In this document: piece after piece, positions 35,530-47,600 of the stretch
Numbering within the stretch: position 1 is the first letter of the stretch
Layout: each line of letters begins with the position of its first letter
From: Papaver somniferum
Taxonomy: Eukaryota > Streptophyta > Magnoliopsida > Ranunculales > Papaveraceae
DNA length: 64,000 bases
Assembly (NCBI RefSeq): GCF_003573695.1
Contig: NW_020636596.1
Location: 62,001 to 126,000 of the forward strand
Direction: 5' to 3'
Translations under genes and position numbers: made by a program
Notes under the pieces: generated by a model
The model's database searches: none
Seen by the model: only the letters and a program-made list of their open reading frames with translations
Told to the model about the DNA's origin: nothing

Positions 35530-36964
35530 TAGTATGATTTTTTGAACTGATTGAATGGGTAAAATGTTTAATGCAGTTCAGAGAGTTAATATAACTGAGT
35601 TTCCTAATAATTTGCCAATGATTGAATAAGATGCAGATAGTCAAAGAAAGTGTAAAATTTAATGCAGAAAAATTAAAATTACAATGGAAAAGGAATGAAT
35701 GCAGGTAGAAAGAAATATTGGACAAAATAAGGCTGATTAATGCAGTAATGAAACTAACTTTATGTGAACTATTAAAATTTAAATGAGATATGAATGAAAA
35801 TTGAATGACTAAAAGCAATGAAATTATATGCAAAATAGATTTTATCAAGTGAGAAATTACTTGATCCCCCTTGAGTGTCTGTTCTGTGAGTTTATCTCCA
35901 GTTGAGATCAATTGAGTATTGATTGAGGCAGAGATTGAAACCAACATAGTGCTTTGGGAAGAAGACTCAGTGGATGTGTTATTGGAATCAGCAGTTCTAG
36001 ACCTTTTACACAATCTACTATCTTCTTCCATTGCTATTCCTTCCTCTTTAAGAAGAGAAGAAATGTTTAGAGTTTCTCCATCTTTTGGCGGGATGAAAGT
36101 GGCTGACTTGGTGAACTTTTTCTGAATCTTCTTTACTACTGGAGTCTTTGTAGTGAGTTTATCATTGGTATTAGAGACAACATTGATGGTTTTGCGAATG
36201 TTGCTAGTTTTACCCCCGAAGTAAGGTTTTTCATGAGCTTTTTTCAAGAAATCAGCTGCATCCTTACACACATCTTTTGAGTGATTAACAATATAACACT
36301 CAGTACATAAGCTCTTGGGTTGACGTTCATAGAAGAATATTTGCCATTTTGCAACTCCTGCATTAGTTGAGCACTTGACACCCCTCCTCATTGGCATAGA
36401 GAGATCTACATTGACGCAGACTTTGAATGGAACATTACCAACTGGGATTGCATCCTTAGGCTCGATAGCAATAACTTCTCCCATAACTTGACCTATCTTA
36501 GTGACGGAAGTAGTGTTCATATGCTCCGGCAAAAGATATTTGAGCTGAATCCAAAACAATTGAAATCCCCAATGCTTCTCGGTATAAATAATTTCTGGGA
36601 TATAGTCATGAACAACTAGGAGATGCTTGTTGATTCCCCATGGTCTTTCATAAATCACCTTGTTCAGAAGATCCCATTGATCAAATTTGAATATGAAAAT
36701 ATTCGGTTCTAATTCAATAATCCTCAAGTTGTCTAAAGTTAAGAAAGGCCAGGTGAAAGTAATGCCTTTTTCCACTGAATCATAACTCATCCGTCCTTCT
36801 ATAATAACTTTACCAATTGCGCTGGCCTCCCACTTTTCTTCAGCATCATCTTCTTTGTTATTGTTCTTAACAACTTCAATTTCAGTTACATCACCCAAGT
36901 CTGTAGTCGCTTTCCTAAACTTGTTAACAAGATCAGAAACCTGACTTGTAGAACCTTTCTCCAT
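35501..36964 (-). CDS. LINE ORF1 (DUF4283 and CCHC knuckle)
   Basis: I start it at the ATG at 36964 (MEKGSTSQVSDL). The frame stays open further upstream to 37237, but that part is hydrophobic and lacks ORF1 features. Residues ~45-130 match the DUF4283 RNA-binding fold of plant LINE ORF1 (KVIIEGRMSYDSVEKGI, then WDLLNKVIYERPWGINKHLL). A knuckle CTECYIVNHSKDVC (CX2CX4HX4C) follows, then a Ser/Thr-rich tail. The C-terminal ~90 residues are low-complexity and may be read-through into the ORF1-ORF2 spacer. ORF1 proteins coat the LINE RNA. The frame is intact, but its partner ORF2 is not. Confidence 0.85.
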   Translation of the reverse strand: MEKGSTSQVSDLVNKFRKATTDLGDVTEIEVVKNNNKEDDAEEKWEASAIGKVIIEGRMSYDSVEKGITFTWPFLTLDNLRIIELEPNIFIFKFDQWDLLNKVIYERPWGINKHLLVVHDYIPEIIYTEKHWGFQLFWIQLKYLLPEHMNTTSVTKIGQVMGEVIAIEPKDAIPVGNVPFKVCVNVDLSMPMRRGVKCSTNAGVAKWQIFFYERQPKSLCTECYIVNHSKDVCKDAADFLKKAHEKPYFGGKTSNIRKTINVVSNTNDKLTTKTPVVKKIQKKFTKSATFIPPKDGETLNISSLLKEEGIAMEEDSRLCKRSRTADSNNTSTESSSQSTMLVSISASINTQLISTGDKLTEQTLKGDQVISHLIKSILHIISLLLVIQFSFISHLNFNSSHKVSFITALISLILSNISFYLHSFLFHCNFNFSALNFTLSLTICILFNHWQIIRKLSYINSLNCIKHFTHSISSKNHTSVVSLNFKH

Positions 36965-37308
36965 TATTGACCACCTCTGAATGATATAAGCTAAACTAGT
37001 AAGGGTTAGATGAAACTCTGGAGGCTTAGGAAGACTGATATAAGAAGAATAAGATAATGGGTATATAGATTGAGCTAAATTTGTGGGGGAGAATAAAATA
37101 ATATGATCTATATTCCTATTATAGAGGGTACATGATAAGTTGGTATCTTCATAATATAAGGGAAGATTATAATTGACCATGAGAAGAATAAGGAGTGGAA
37201 TAAGACAACCAAATAACTGCATTCGTCTGATTACCAAAATATAGAATTTTTTTGAATTCCTTGATTGGCGGCATGGATTGGGTTGTCACCGATATAACTA
37301 TATGAATT

Positions 37309-37945
37309 TTTTATATTAATAACGTGTTTTTTTATGGTTTCTCTATTATCATATGTTGATATAACTATATGAGTGAGATTTTTCATTTAATTACAGGGAG
37401 TTTGAGTCTGTAAAAGCAGTCAAGTTGGTCACTTGAGTCTTAATGTAAGTACATGATTTTTGAAGAAATATATACCAGTGCATTCCCTTAATTACATCAT
37501 CTTCGACTGGAAGCATTACATATGTGTTTCATTATAAATAATTCACAATCTATTTTTACTATTATCATTTTTTTAGGTATTTCTAATATCATATGTTGAT
37601 ACAATTATATAATGAGTGTGAGTTTTCATTTAACTATAGGGAGTTGGAGCATGGAGGAGCATTTGAATTGGATGATTGATTCTTGATACAAGTACATGAT
37701 TTCTATAGAAATACCCCCTCCGTTTCTAGAAAAGTGTAACTTTCACTTTTTCAGTTTGGCCTATTTTTAGACTAAAATGAAAAAATATATCTTTTCCAAA
37801 AACGTAGGTAGTATATGTCAATGCATTTTCTTGATTACATCATCTTCGACGGGAAGCACTTCATATGCTTCGCACTTTTAGAGCTATCTAACTATTTTAA
37901 GTTAATATCATTTCTTTAGTGTCGACCATATTAAAATCTAATTCT
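37309..37945. repeat. Degenerate ~230-bp repeat array, part 2
   Basis: Continuation of the array after the LINE: one unit interrupted by the insertion (to about 37450), then units at about 37451-37690 and 37691-37940. They share 'catcatcttcgacgggaagca' and 'gggagttgg' blocks. This part lies outside the inverted arms. Confidence 0.78.
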
Positions 37946-40900
37946 TAACTTGAACCCCTTCTGGAACGGGTGCGGGGCGAAGCCCGGCCTCACCAAAATG
38001 GGAACCGATTCCCATCATACTCGGTGCGTAGAACGGATTTCACATTAGTTTTCAATAAAAATGCACAACTTCACCCATCCGCATACGAAGGACACGGATG
38101 TCTCAATGGAGATGCTCTAATATTTAGGAAAATAAAACCTCTCTGCGAATCAATATATGACACCCGTAAATGCTACTTCTTCCCATTGTTTAGGGTCGGA
38201 AATGATTTTCATGAACTTCCAAATATTAAGAAAAATTTTAGTAAAGAGGAGAAAACTTACCCATCGGCACATAGGACGCGGATGTCTCGTTGAAGATGCT
38301 CTTAACATGTAATGTAATCTTTTTTATGGAATGGAAATTTATTATTTTAGCAAAAAAAAGAAAAAGAAATGTAAAAGAAAGAGAAAAAAAATAAAAGAAA
38401 GGTACAGCAGAAGCAAAGATTGCATTTGCAAGGAGTCTAAGGCTTTCTCAATACCACCATCCTCCAGCAACATCACCACCATAACCAGTACCATTAAATC
38501 CACCGTCGAACACCAATTTTTCGTTTTCTCTTGTATCCCGTTCTCAATTATAAACCCTAAGAACATGGTAAGTTCTCTCTTCCATTTGTGCGTTTATATT
38601 ATTTAGGGTTTTAATATGGGTTCTCACTGTTCATTTGATCATGAAAGCTTATTGAATTTGTATGTGCTAAGTTTGATCCGTAAGTTAAGTTATTTTCTCG
38701 GATTTGTGTTTGGATGCATGTTTTGATTTTGTTATTGATTTCCTATTTATTTTAATTTTGTAGGTGATGATAAGTTAATTTGAATATAGGTGTTCTCTAA
38801 TTTGTAAGTGCAAGCTTACTTTGTTTTTTGATTTTGGCATGCATTTTCTAGGGCGGTTTGTTTAATTTTCTGATGACTTTAATAATGTAGAAACTACAAA
38901 ATAAAAATGTTTTTGTAAGATACCAATTTGTAACTAGCTAAGGTTAAAATTTGATTGATTCTTATTTTCATTTATGTTTTGTTTGTTTAAGATCAAAAAG
39001 ATTGTTCTTTTTGTTGTTCATCTGTTGGTGGAACGCTGAAGTTGCTTTTATTGTTTGGTGTGCAGAATAATCTCTGTTGCTCAAGAAAAGGATTGAGGAT
39101 CGGAAAGCTCGGTTCTGCAATTGTTTTTTTCCTGATTATTTGATTTTTTTAGTGAAATCATTTGTCTTATCGATCGTTTGCTTAATTTACTTCTGTTCTA
39201 TTTGGGTTTTGTGGTTAACGGTCTACCAATTCGAACCATACTGAGATTTGTATTTTTTTTTTCCATTTTTATTTGTTTTGTTTCCCAGGATAGGGTTTAC
39301 CATTATTTTGATTCCTTTGTTTTCTATTTTTTGTGATGTGTTTTGCTTTCGCAGGTGAGGGTTAAAGTGGTTCAAACCAAAAAAGCAACACAACAAGGTA
39401 ATTATTATTGTCTTCTTCTTATTATTATTTAATTTGCTGGTTAGGGTTCATTTGCCTAAACTTCAACTCAATTGTATTTCTTCAGTCGAATATAATCACT
39501 TCCCCCCAAACAACGATCATATGGTTTTATGAACTATGTCGATATAAATAAGACGAACACAATCGTCTTACTTTCTTTTGTTAGTTCACTGCTATAAATC
39601 ATGATCAACTCCAATTGGCTTTACTTGCCCATAGTATCTTATCTGTAGCGTTATTTGAACATTAAGTAGCATACTATGTCATTTGAGTAGCTAGAATCAT
39701 TTGTATGAGACCCTTCCTTACACTTGGTAAAGCTATAAGACCATTACAACATTTGCTTTATGAAACACAAAAATCATGCTTTGCTTATTTAATAATAATA
39801 GCTATGTACAAAAAAGTCTTAACGATTTATCTTTACAAATCTATTTATATGTTTTTCGAAGTATGCTTCACACTGAATTTGGATAACATTCTTAACTCTA
39901 TCATGGACCTGGAACCATTTATATACATTTTTACAATTGCATCACCCTATCACTATACTGCATACGCTACTCGAAGCAGGGTAGATCGAAATTTTAAATG
40001 AGACTATGTGAACTGACACATCCTTTTGGTATCATTTTTTTTTTTTGGCGTCACAATTTCTCTTTGGTTAAATAACTACGGATTTTTACATGATGTTGTC
40101 TGCCAGAGGAGATTTTGAACTTAAAATAGTTTCAAGATGCCGACGTTCTATCATCTGGGGTCATGGCTGAACTTCTGTTGGCTTCCTCGGTATTTGCGTG
40201 CATTTTTTTTTTATGTTATCGAATAATAGCTTCGTTTGTTCATTTTCCAATTTTAAAGAGTTTCAGTAGCGCATAGCCTTTAAGTACAAAAAGGATGTTA
40301 GAGTCGATGTGTACGTTGTGTTGTTGCCATTTACAGCTGTTTATAGATACTAATTAAATATACAAAATTGTGTTTTATCTTATCTTTCAGAGTTTATGCA
40401 CCTTCTCATGATCATTTATTTGCACTGATTGCCGAATGCGTCGTGGAATGGTTAAATTAATTTGGAATTTAAGATGCTAGAATCTTCTTTTAGATCCATT
40501 GCCTGAGTGTCTCATTATTTTTTACTGCACCTCATATATGTCATGCAAATACAGAATACTGTTTTGTAGATTTATTGAATATTATGCAGAATGGAGCGTT
40601 TAAAATGCATATTGGAAGTCGATTCCTTTACCATAAGAAAGAACAAGTTAATGCAGTTTAGCAACTAGCGAAGAAGAAGTCCTGGCCACTATTTGTCATA
40701 GGTTCAGTTATGCCATATGATATTAATATGAAGTTGCTTTTGGTGTTCAAACCACCATTTATAAGGTAGCACGGGTACAAGATCTAGTCACTCAATTCAA
40801 AGCACATATACTGTAGATAATCTTTGACCATCTTGCTTAATGTACCAAGGCAAAGATCTAGAGTTGAATATAGATTCATTCACAGGCTTAAAAGTCGGAA

Positions 40901-40970
40901 TGGAGTAATAGTTTCACCATTACCATTCTGCACTGCCTATTCAATGGCTCTAATAGTAGCCAAAATTTTT
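37946..40970. other. No gene confirmed; possible transcribed 5' region at 38400-39405
   Basis: A CA-rich leader ends in an ATG directly at a donor (aacatg|gtaagttc, about 38573). Later come AG-preceded exon-like pieces near 39066 and at 39356-39399 (frame VRVKVVQTKKATQQ), the last followed by 'gtaattatt'. This resembles a gene's 5' end with a first intron of about 0.8 kb, but I cannot find the rest or identify it. 39,400-40,970 shows nothing further. A motif at 37965-38035 (gggtgcggggcgaagccc...) also occurs, diverged, at 29455. Confidence 0.3.
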
Positions 40971-40971
40971 G

Positions 40972-40973
<2 letters not shown>

Positions 40974-41008
<35 letters not shown>
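40974..41008. repeat. (AT)n microsatellite
   Basis: About 17 AT dinucleotides, followed by a TTTA stretch. Confidence 0.97.
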
Positions 41009-41011
<3 letters not shown>

Positions 41012-41049
41012 TTATTTTAAAATGGGTTTTTGAAAGCCCAAATGATATA

Positions 41050-41190
41050 TTAAAGTTTAAACCTCAAAGAGATCTGTAGCTAGGAAAAGAAAGTGAAAAA
41101 TCCCCCATCCCGATGCTGACGAATTTCGAACTCAGGTCGCTGGTATCATCACCCAACAACTTTACCACTGTACCACAATGCATCTGCAAT
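41050..41190 (-). mobile_element. tRNA-derived SINE-like sequence
   Basis: On the minus strand, 'cagtggtaaagttgttggg' resembles a Pol III A box. It is followed about 35 bp later by 'gagttcgaaattc', which resembles the B box GTTCGA. A pyrimidine-rich tail ending in T/A-rich sequence continues to about 41050. This arrangement is typical of tRNA-derived plant SINEs. No target-site duplication was found, and it directly abuts a LINE RNase H fragment, so it could also be that LINE's 3' end. Confidence 0.4.
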
Positions 41191-41620
41191 ATGGTTAGTT
41201 GCAACCCCAAGGGCGCCAACATACCCAGAGTATCTCTACAAATAAATTCATAACCTGCAATTCCAGGATTATCTTTGGATGCACCATGGCAACAGAGAAA
41301 GGTAATAGAAGGTTCAAGAAGACTGTTGGTTAACTTCATTTTCCAGAGCTGAATTTCCTATTTAAAGATTACAAGTTCATGAGAGGAGTTCCACATGCAA
41401 CCATTAAATCTGATGCTACTACCATCGTAACACTCTATTCTTGACTTTATCAAAAAGCTTCACACACAAACTTATTCCTGGCAAACCAAATCTCCACAAG
41501 CAGAATAAAAGTAGCTACAATCCAAGCAAATCAAGCTTGATAATGGGACTGAAGCAGCTCATCAAGCCATAAATCAAACTTCTAATCAAACTTATGAATA
41601 TGAGAGCTGAATGAAAAGCA
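41191..41620 (-). pseudogene. LINE ORF2 fragment (RNase H start)
   Basis: Minus-strand frames read VATFILLVEIWFARNKFVCE (about 41527-41470), then GASKDNPGIAGYEFICRDTLG (about 41280-41220), then GALGVATNHIADAL in a shifted frame. These match the linker and start of the RNase H domain of plant LINE ORF2, where the usual motif is DGASKGNPG. Here His replaces the catalytic Asp (CCHGASK). Stops and frameshifts interrupt it. It is a different LINE family from the two larger insertions. Confidence 0.65.
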
Positions 41621-41751
41621 ATAGTAAAGAAAGAGCTTATGAAATAAAATAAGTATTACTTTATTAGATTCCAAAAGAAATGATCAAACATGTTTTATTC
41701 TTGATTAGAAGAACACTTGAGACCCCATAAATTTCGATTTCATAGAACTAT

Positions 41752-43185
41752 TTAGCATATCTCATCAGCAAATGAGAGTGTCATACTCATACTATCATAC
41801 AAAATTCTCTTATTAATTTGCTGGATTGCTCCTAAAATAAAAGCTGGCCCCGTATCAGATTCCGATCGAGCTATAGCTAAACAAACATTTCCACCGATTG
41901 GCAGAAAACCGGTCTCTAAAACAACAAATTCTCCCTGCTGTTGAAAATGAAATTTTATGATGGGAACTGTATAGTCTCTTCTGGATATAACAAAACAAAG
42001 ACCATCTCCGGTGGGTGCAGCAACACGCATACGATTCTGTTTAAAATATGCCACCACCAACTTTGCAACTCTATCAAAATGATCTTTATACATTACGGTA
42101 TACGGAGTCCCGGAATCTATGACACAACCGCCACGTCCATCCTCTTTAAGCTCAAAATCTCTGCTCCGAAAACCTACTCTATTGGATCCCACACTGATAT
42201 CCTCTAGATTTAAGTAATAAGCCGATGTCTGAAACTGAATCTCGGGTACTACTATGGGAGTTCTATGCACTATTTGACCTCCGCTTCCAATTGTCGCATC
42301 TGCACCAAAACTTAAATATGTGCCTCCTGCGTAAATATTTTCGCTACGTTTCTCCAAGCAGTAGGAAAATTTACCTTGTCCATCAGCACCTAATTGATTT
42401 ATAAAAGACAATGGTCCTCTTCCCAAACCAAGTATTCCGGCAATAAGATCAGGCTTTCCGTTTCTAAGCCGGCGGTTGTTACCGAGATCAACAAAATTGT
42501 GTTGGTGAAAACCACAGCCCATGAGTAGTTGAAGAGTTTCAAAGGCGCCACCACCAGTTATACTAAATGTTTCTTTAGCAATAACACAAGTCGTAACTGC
42601 ACCGCTTGCATAAGCTTCTCGGTAAACACATTCGCCATTGGTATTGCAACTATCCCCCGTGCATGCAGGATGAGTATGGCAAGGAAGGGGATGATATGTC
42701 TGCGAATACTCCCAAGGATAAAGAAGGGCATCTTGATTGAAAGTTTTTGTGGCACCGTGGCATTGAAGCCAAGTAAGATCACTACCCGAATCAATCATCA
42801 GATAGTAATTCATATATGGTGGTGATGTAGGAAATGTACCTATACCTACCATTCCAACGTACCACATTGCTGCTTCAGGTACTACTGGCACACGTACAAC
42901 ATCGGGGTTCATCGTCACATTTTTATTGCGTAATAATACTTGTGAACCGATGTAATGTGCTCGACTTCTTGATTGGTCAATCAGCGCTTGAAATCTTTCT
43001 CCCGGTGCTAAACGAATATCAGCAGGATCGTAAAAAAGTGATTCGTTGGAGTCTTTATAAATCATCCTCAGCGTAAACCCTTTTGGATTACCTGCAATGG
43101 CTAAGTTTAGCATAAGAGAAACATGAGTAATGATTGTTAGAACAAAAATGAAAAAGATGGGTGCTGTTTTACCCATTTTTATCAT
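41752..43185 (-). CDS. Nepenthesin-type aspartic protease (A1 family), intronless
   Basis: 477 residues. A hydrophobic signal peptide (about residues 8-31) predicts secretion. The pepsin fold has both active-site motifs: DSGSDLTW (Asp132) and DSGTPYTVM (Asp357). Between them lies a Cys-rich nepenthesin insertion (LPCHTHPACTGDSCNTNGEC, about 168-186), then MGCGFHQHNF and GILGLGRGPLSFINQLG. The typical C-terminal AILGAIQQ-like block is present (FILGAIQQINKRILYD). Plant enzymes of this class act in the apoplast or vacuole on protein substrates. The start used is the first ATG; a second Met lies three codons on. A TA-rich stretch precedes the gene. The frame is intact and the length is normal for the family. 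The substrate is unknown. Confidence 0.93.
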   Translation of the reverse strand: MIKMGKTAPIFFIFVLTIITHVSLMLNLAIAGNPKGFTLRMIYKDSNESLFYDPADIRLAPGERFQALIDQSRSRAHYIGSQVLLRNKNVTMNPDVVRVPVVPEAAMWYVGMVGIGTFPTSPPYMNYYLMIDSGSDLTWLQCHGATKTFNQDALLYPWEYSQTYHPLPCHTHPACTGDSCNTNGECVYREAYASGAVTTCVIAKETFSITGGGAFETLQLLMGCGFHQHNFVDLGNNRRLRNGKPDLIAGILGLGRGPLSFINQLGADGQGKFSYCLEKRSENIYAGGTYLSFGADATIGSGGQIVHRTPIVVPEIQFQTSAYYLNLEDISVGSNRVGFRSRDFELKEDGRGGCVIDSGTPYTVMYKDHFDRVAKLVVAYFKQNRMRVAAPTGDGLCFVISRRDYTVPIIKFHFQQQGEFVVLETGFLPIGGNVCLAIARSESDTGPAFILGAIQQINKRILYDSMSMTLSFADEIC

Positions 43186-44623
43186 CCAGAAAGGATTTCG
43201 ATGGACACAGCATGTATATATATATATATATATATTGTTTTATATCGATGTATCATGAGATTAATGTAATTTATTGTTTTATACGGTATGTGATTATTAA
43301 TGTATATATAATGTAATCCTTTATATATGGAATTCATTTGCATTGTATGGTAATGAAAATAGAGTATCCATAATTTAAGGAATGTAACGATTCAAAATCT
43401 AGCATTCATCCAATCTTAAGAAATCTAACCTTTCATTATTTTCCCAATCTAAGGCAATCTTACGCGTCATTATCTTACTGCACTCGTACATGAAAAACTA
43501 ATATAGGCAAATATTGTTCAAGATTTTTCAACCTTATCAAATGGAGGTCATATTAATCATTATATAAATACTTGGATAGGGGGTATTCATTATTACTATT
43601 TAATGACCCTCTGTAGTCCCCAGAAAACCAAGCCTTTCCAAGCCCCGCTAATAGGATTCTTCGAGAAGAAAGAAGTTGGGCTGCAACTTAAAAGGTATTT
43701 TCTTCTTCTTGTCGATTTCTCATGGTTCTTATAATTTCATAATGAATTTCTTATGCTACTTGTAATATCATAAATCTATTACAGTTTTTTGTTTGTGATC
43801 GTTTATGTGTTGTCTCCGTTTTGCCCTAAGTTTATAGTATGCTTTTTCGGTGGTTAACTTTGCCTTTATTATGTAGATCCGTGTGTATGTGTATGATTAA
43901 CTCGTCGATACATCATGTTCCTATCTGCCTCTGTTTGTGTATTTGTATATGTTCTGATTGAACTCCATTGATTTGTGATTCTTATTCCAAAACTGTAGTA
44001 CATGAGAAAAAATGTTGCTAGCAGGAATCACATTTTTGATTTCATAGTTCTAATGGGACTGAATCTTAGAAAATTTGATTTTACTTTGATGCTTCTTATG
44101 ATTATGGGGTCTGTATCATAATCTTACATAAAATTGGCTATATTTCAGAGATCCAATGGTACTCAATCTAGGCATGAATGGGGAAGCAGAAAGGCTTGCA
44201 CCTTGCTGGAAAGCTGTCGAGGGATTGCAAGGCACTGGTGGACATCGTCTCTGACAAACAGCTGGTTATCTGCAGGAGCAAGGCTATATTACAATATTTT
44301 CTTTGCATAATTAGTAGTACCTGTAGTAGTAATATGAACTTGATTTTTGTTTTTTTGATTAGGTAAACTAACTCCATATCAAACTTAATAGCTAACAGTA
44401 TTTAAATGAAGCAGCTATAGGAAATTTGCAGTAAAACAGTTGCGTGGATTGTGAAATATGATAGAAATAAAAGTTAAATTAGGTGTACTACAACTTCAGC
44501 CTTTTACTCTATATTACTTCCTTCCTTCCACTCAGGCAGTATCACCTCCCCTTTCCAATCATGAATAAATTCTGACAATCGATGACTTGAGAACCTGTAA
44601 CCATCTTTTAAATATTAGGCTCA
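43186..44623. other. Spacer with TA repeat and a possible small plus-strand transcript
   Basis: A (TA)n run occupies about 43214-43235. At 43620-43695 a leader-like stretch ends at 'aaaag|gtattttc'. A candidate acceptor 'atttcag|agatcc' at about 44147 precedes ~170 bp of balanced composition with short frames (for example MVLNLGMNGEAERLAPCW). I cannot identify it; it might be a noncoding RNA or a gene remnant. Confidence 0.3.
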
Positions 44624-47600
44624 TTAGCCGACATAGTTGAGGATATCGTCCCCTTGCGCCTGCAGAGCAATACCCATGATCTTTCAGCAGTGAGAAGAAA
44701 TTAAATGGATTTAAACCCCCCCCCCCAAAAAAAAACACTTATACATCACCGACTTACTTTAAAATAAATCAGTATCAAAACAACAGCCAAGTTCCAACAA
44801 GCGTGCATTGTAATAGGAGCAAGAAGGTTCCGCGTTCGAGCATATACAAATCCCAGTGCCAAACCTAATATAATTTCATACAAAAATTCTTCAAAAGTTT
44901 TCATGAATATTGATTGATATGACTAGCTTCAAAAACAAAAATGAGTCGTACCAAATATGAAAATCTCGGTAGATTTCCCAGGAGACTGATGGGCTAGAGT
45001 AAATACAACTGAACTTAAAAACACTGACACATTTACCGGCAACCTGTTGAACTTGTATGTTAGTTAGAATCAATGCGCTTCCTCAAGAAGCTTTAAAGTG
45101 AGAGACAGGGAGAGTACAACAACCATGGGCAGGAACATACCATTTTGAAAGTGAAGTTAGCAGAAAACCGCGATAAATTGTTTCTTCACAAATGGGTGTT
45201 AGAATTCCAAGGATTGCCAAAAGGGAAACATTACTGTGAAGAGAGAATGTAGTTTGCGTTACTGGTATTCGGATAGTTAAGGAAATACTTCAGAATCGGA
45301 TATCAATAGTAAAGAACATTTGCCTGAAGATTTGAATAAAGTTTCAAAGTATATAGGTAAGGAAATCACCTGATTTTTGATGCACCAATAAGCGGGGACA
45401 AGCGCAGCAAAGCTTCTGCCTATGCGCAAGAGATTGAATCAAAAGCTATAATATGCAGAACTTTATATTACCCATTTTGAACAAATTCATAGTCAAGTTT
45501 ACAGTATATTTATTTTGGATACCTCATTTTGAACCTGGCTGACATGTAAACCAGAGGTGAGACTTTTAATGAGAAAAACACAACTTGATGCAGCTATTAC
45601 ACCTCCAAAGCCCCATAAGACCCACCCATTCTTAAGGTTGAATGGTTGGTTCCATCCTATCATTTATCAAAGGCGGAAAGTGTCATATGTGAATCATCGT
45701 CAAATCATTAAGTCTATTGTAAACTGTCTATGCCACAATCGATTAAAAAAACATCAATTTCAATAGCTATGTCAAAATCAGGGAGTGAAAGAAAAAAATG
45801 TAACATACATACTGTAGGAGAATACATCTTCAGGAAATGGTTGATAAGGATTGACGAATACAAATAGAACCGAAAGCTTAACTACAGTCTTCAGTCTACA
45901 AAAGGAAAAGTGCAGAACATTTAACAAAAAATGGGGCTGAGTAAGAAATTTTAAAAATCAGCCAACAGAGGAAAATGGAAAGTATAACAATATTGTACGT
46001 ACAATTGATCGACTAAAAATTTCACTGCTACTTCATCTGTATTTTGAATCAACGATTGAATTGCATTTTGTGAATTTCCTTTTGATTCAACAATTCCTGT
46101 AAAAAGAATACTGACAGAATATTTATGAGGAATGCTTTCAGTAATCCTCAAGTGAATTTGAATACATATTATAACTTCTATTTTCCATTGAATCAACATT
46201 TTCATGTTTTGCTCTCTCTATCTCTCTATCTAGAGTTTGGTGCAATCTTTTGGAGCAAAAGAGACCTTCTTTCCCACAGTGTCATACTCGATCTGAAAAT
46301 TTACTTGAGCATAGTTACCGAAAATGGCCGTTTGACTAGGCATCATAGCCAAACAAATCAAACTAGCATACGGTGTCTGTATAAACGTATTTAATCTATT
46401 GAGATGAAGATCTGCATTTGTAAAATGGAATATCATTTCGGGTACTTGGATACTAGAGGTATTGTTGTAACACAGGCTCAAAATTTCATTTGGGTCATCG
46501 GTGGTATCAACATCGATAGCTGCTTTCACAAAGGATTCCAATTCATCGTATAATTCCTCATTCAATAGTGTCAATGTTGTTCCTGAATCGATAATAATAT
46601 TACCTTCACTCCCAGCTTCAGTACTAAAATCAGTTGGTTTACTTTCAATTCTTGTGTTACCAACACTAATGCCCTCTAGCGTTAAGTAATAGTACGTCAA
46701 GGGATTTTTAGAAATTAGAGGAGTAGAAACAACACCCTGATTAGAAACTATAGATAGACTTCCAAAATTCAATTTGCTAGTGCTGTTTTCAAACATGGGC
46801 AGTAAACAATAAGAAAACTTCCCGTCAGTTTCTGAACCTAGTTGAGAAACAAGTGATAAAGGTCCACCTCCTAAGCCAACTATTCCAGACCCACGATCAC
46901 TAAATGAACCTCTGTTATGGTGCCCGCAGCCGAATACCATGTTTGAAACAGCGGTGAACTGGCTATCGCTAGTCGAATCAAAGGTGAACTTATCAACTGC
47001 AAGAAGTCCACTTGAATGAGATAGATCACCATAATAGTATGAGTACTCACAATTAGTATTATTGGCATCACATCTACCGTTGCCTAATAATTGATCACAG
47101 GAGTTTGAACCACAAGCTACGTCTCTAAAAGTTGAAGATTGTTCTGGATCAAATACAGGTGAACTTTGGTTGAAACAATATTCGCAGGGTTTACATTGTA
47201 TCCATGTAAGATCACTACCCGTATCTACAATGGCAAGAATGTTGATAGGTGGAGAACCAATAGAGAGTTTCATGAGATAGTCACCACTATTTGGGATGAC
47301 CTGAGACTGAATGTTGTTTATTAAGTTGTCAGTGAAAGCGAAACCATTGACACGAGAAAAGGATCGATGGATTACACTCCTTAATCGATCTGAATTAGTT
47401 TCCAAGGGGTTGTAGAATGGAGAAAGAGGCGATTCACGGTGGATCAAATCCACACTGAATCCCACTTCGGTACTGCTTGCTGTTTTGAGAAGTAGTACTC
47501 CAAGAAAAATTGTTATGAGGAGAGAAAATTCTAGAGCATGTATAGATAAATTTTGAGCCATTGTTACCTACAACCACTATAGTTTCGAGAGATTGAGATA

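Larger units (their letters stand above)
31390..37308 (-). mobile_element. Full-length plant LINE (L1-type), inactive
   Basis: A 5.9-kb insertion on the minus strand with an A-rich 3' end at 31390-31400 and a 9-bp flanking repeat 'ttttatatt' (31381-31389 and 37309-37317) as likely target-site duplication. It contains ORF1, an endonuclease region, reverse transcriptase and RNase H, in L1 order. It landed inside a unit of the ~230-bp repeat array, whose sequence resumes on the other side. Frameshifts, stops and a lost catalytic residue make it non-autonomous. Confidence 0.93.

Noticed and set aside
42529..43076. Plus-strand ORFs of 80-98 codons opposite the aspartic protease
   Set aside because: They are shadows of the intact minus-strand protease gene.
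43214..43235. TA run upstream of the first aspartic protease as a TATA promoter
   Set aside because: A simple (TA)n microsatellite cannot be distinguished from a promoter element without transcript ends.
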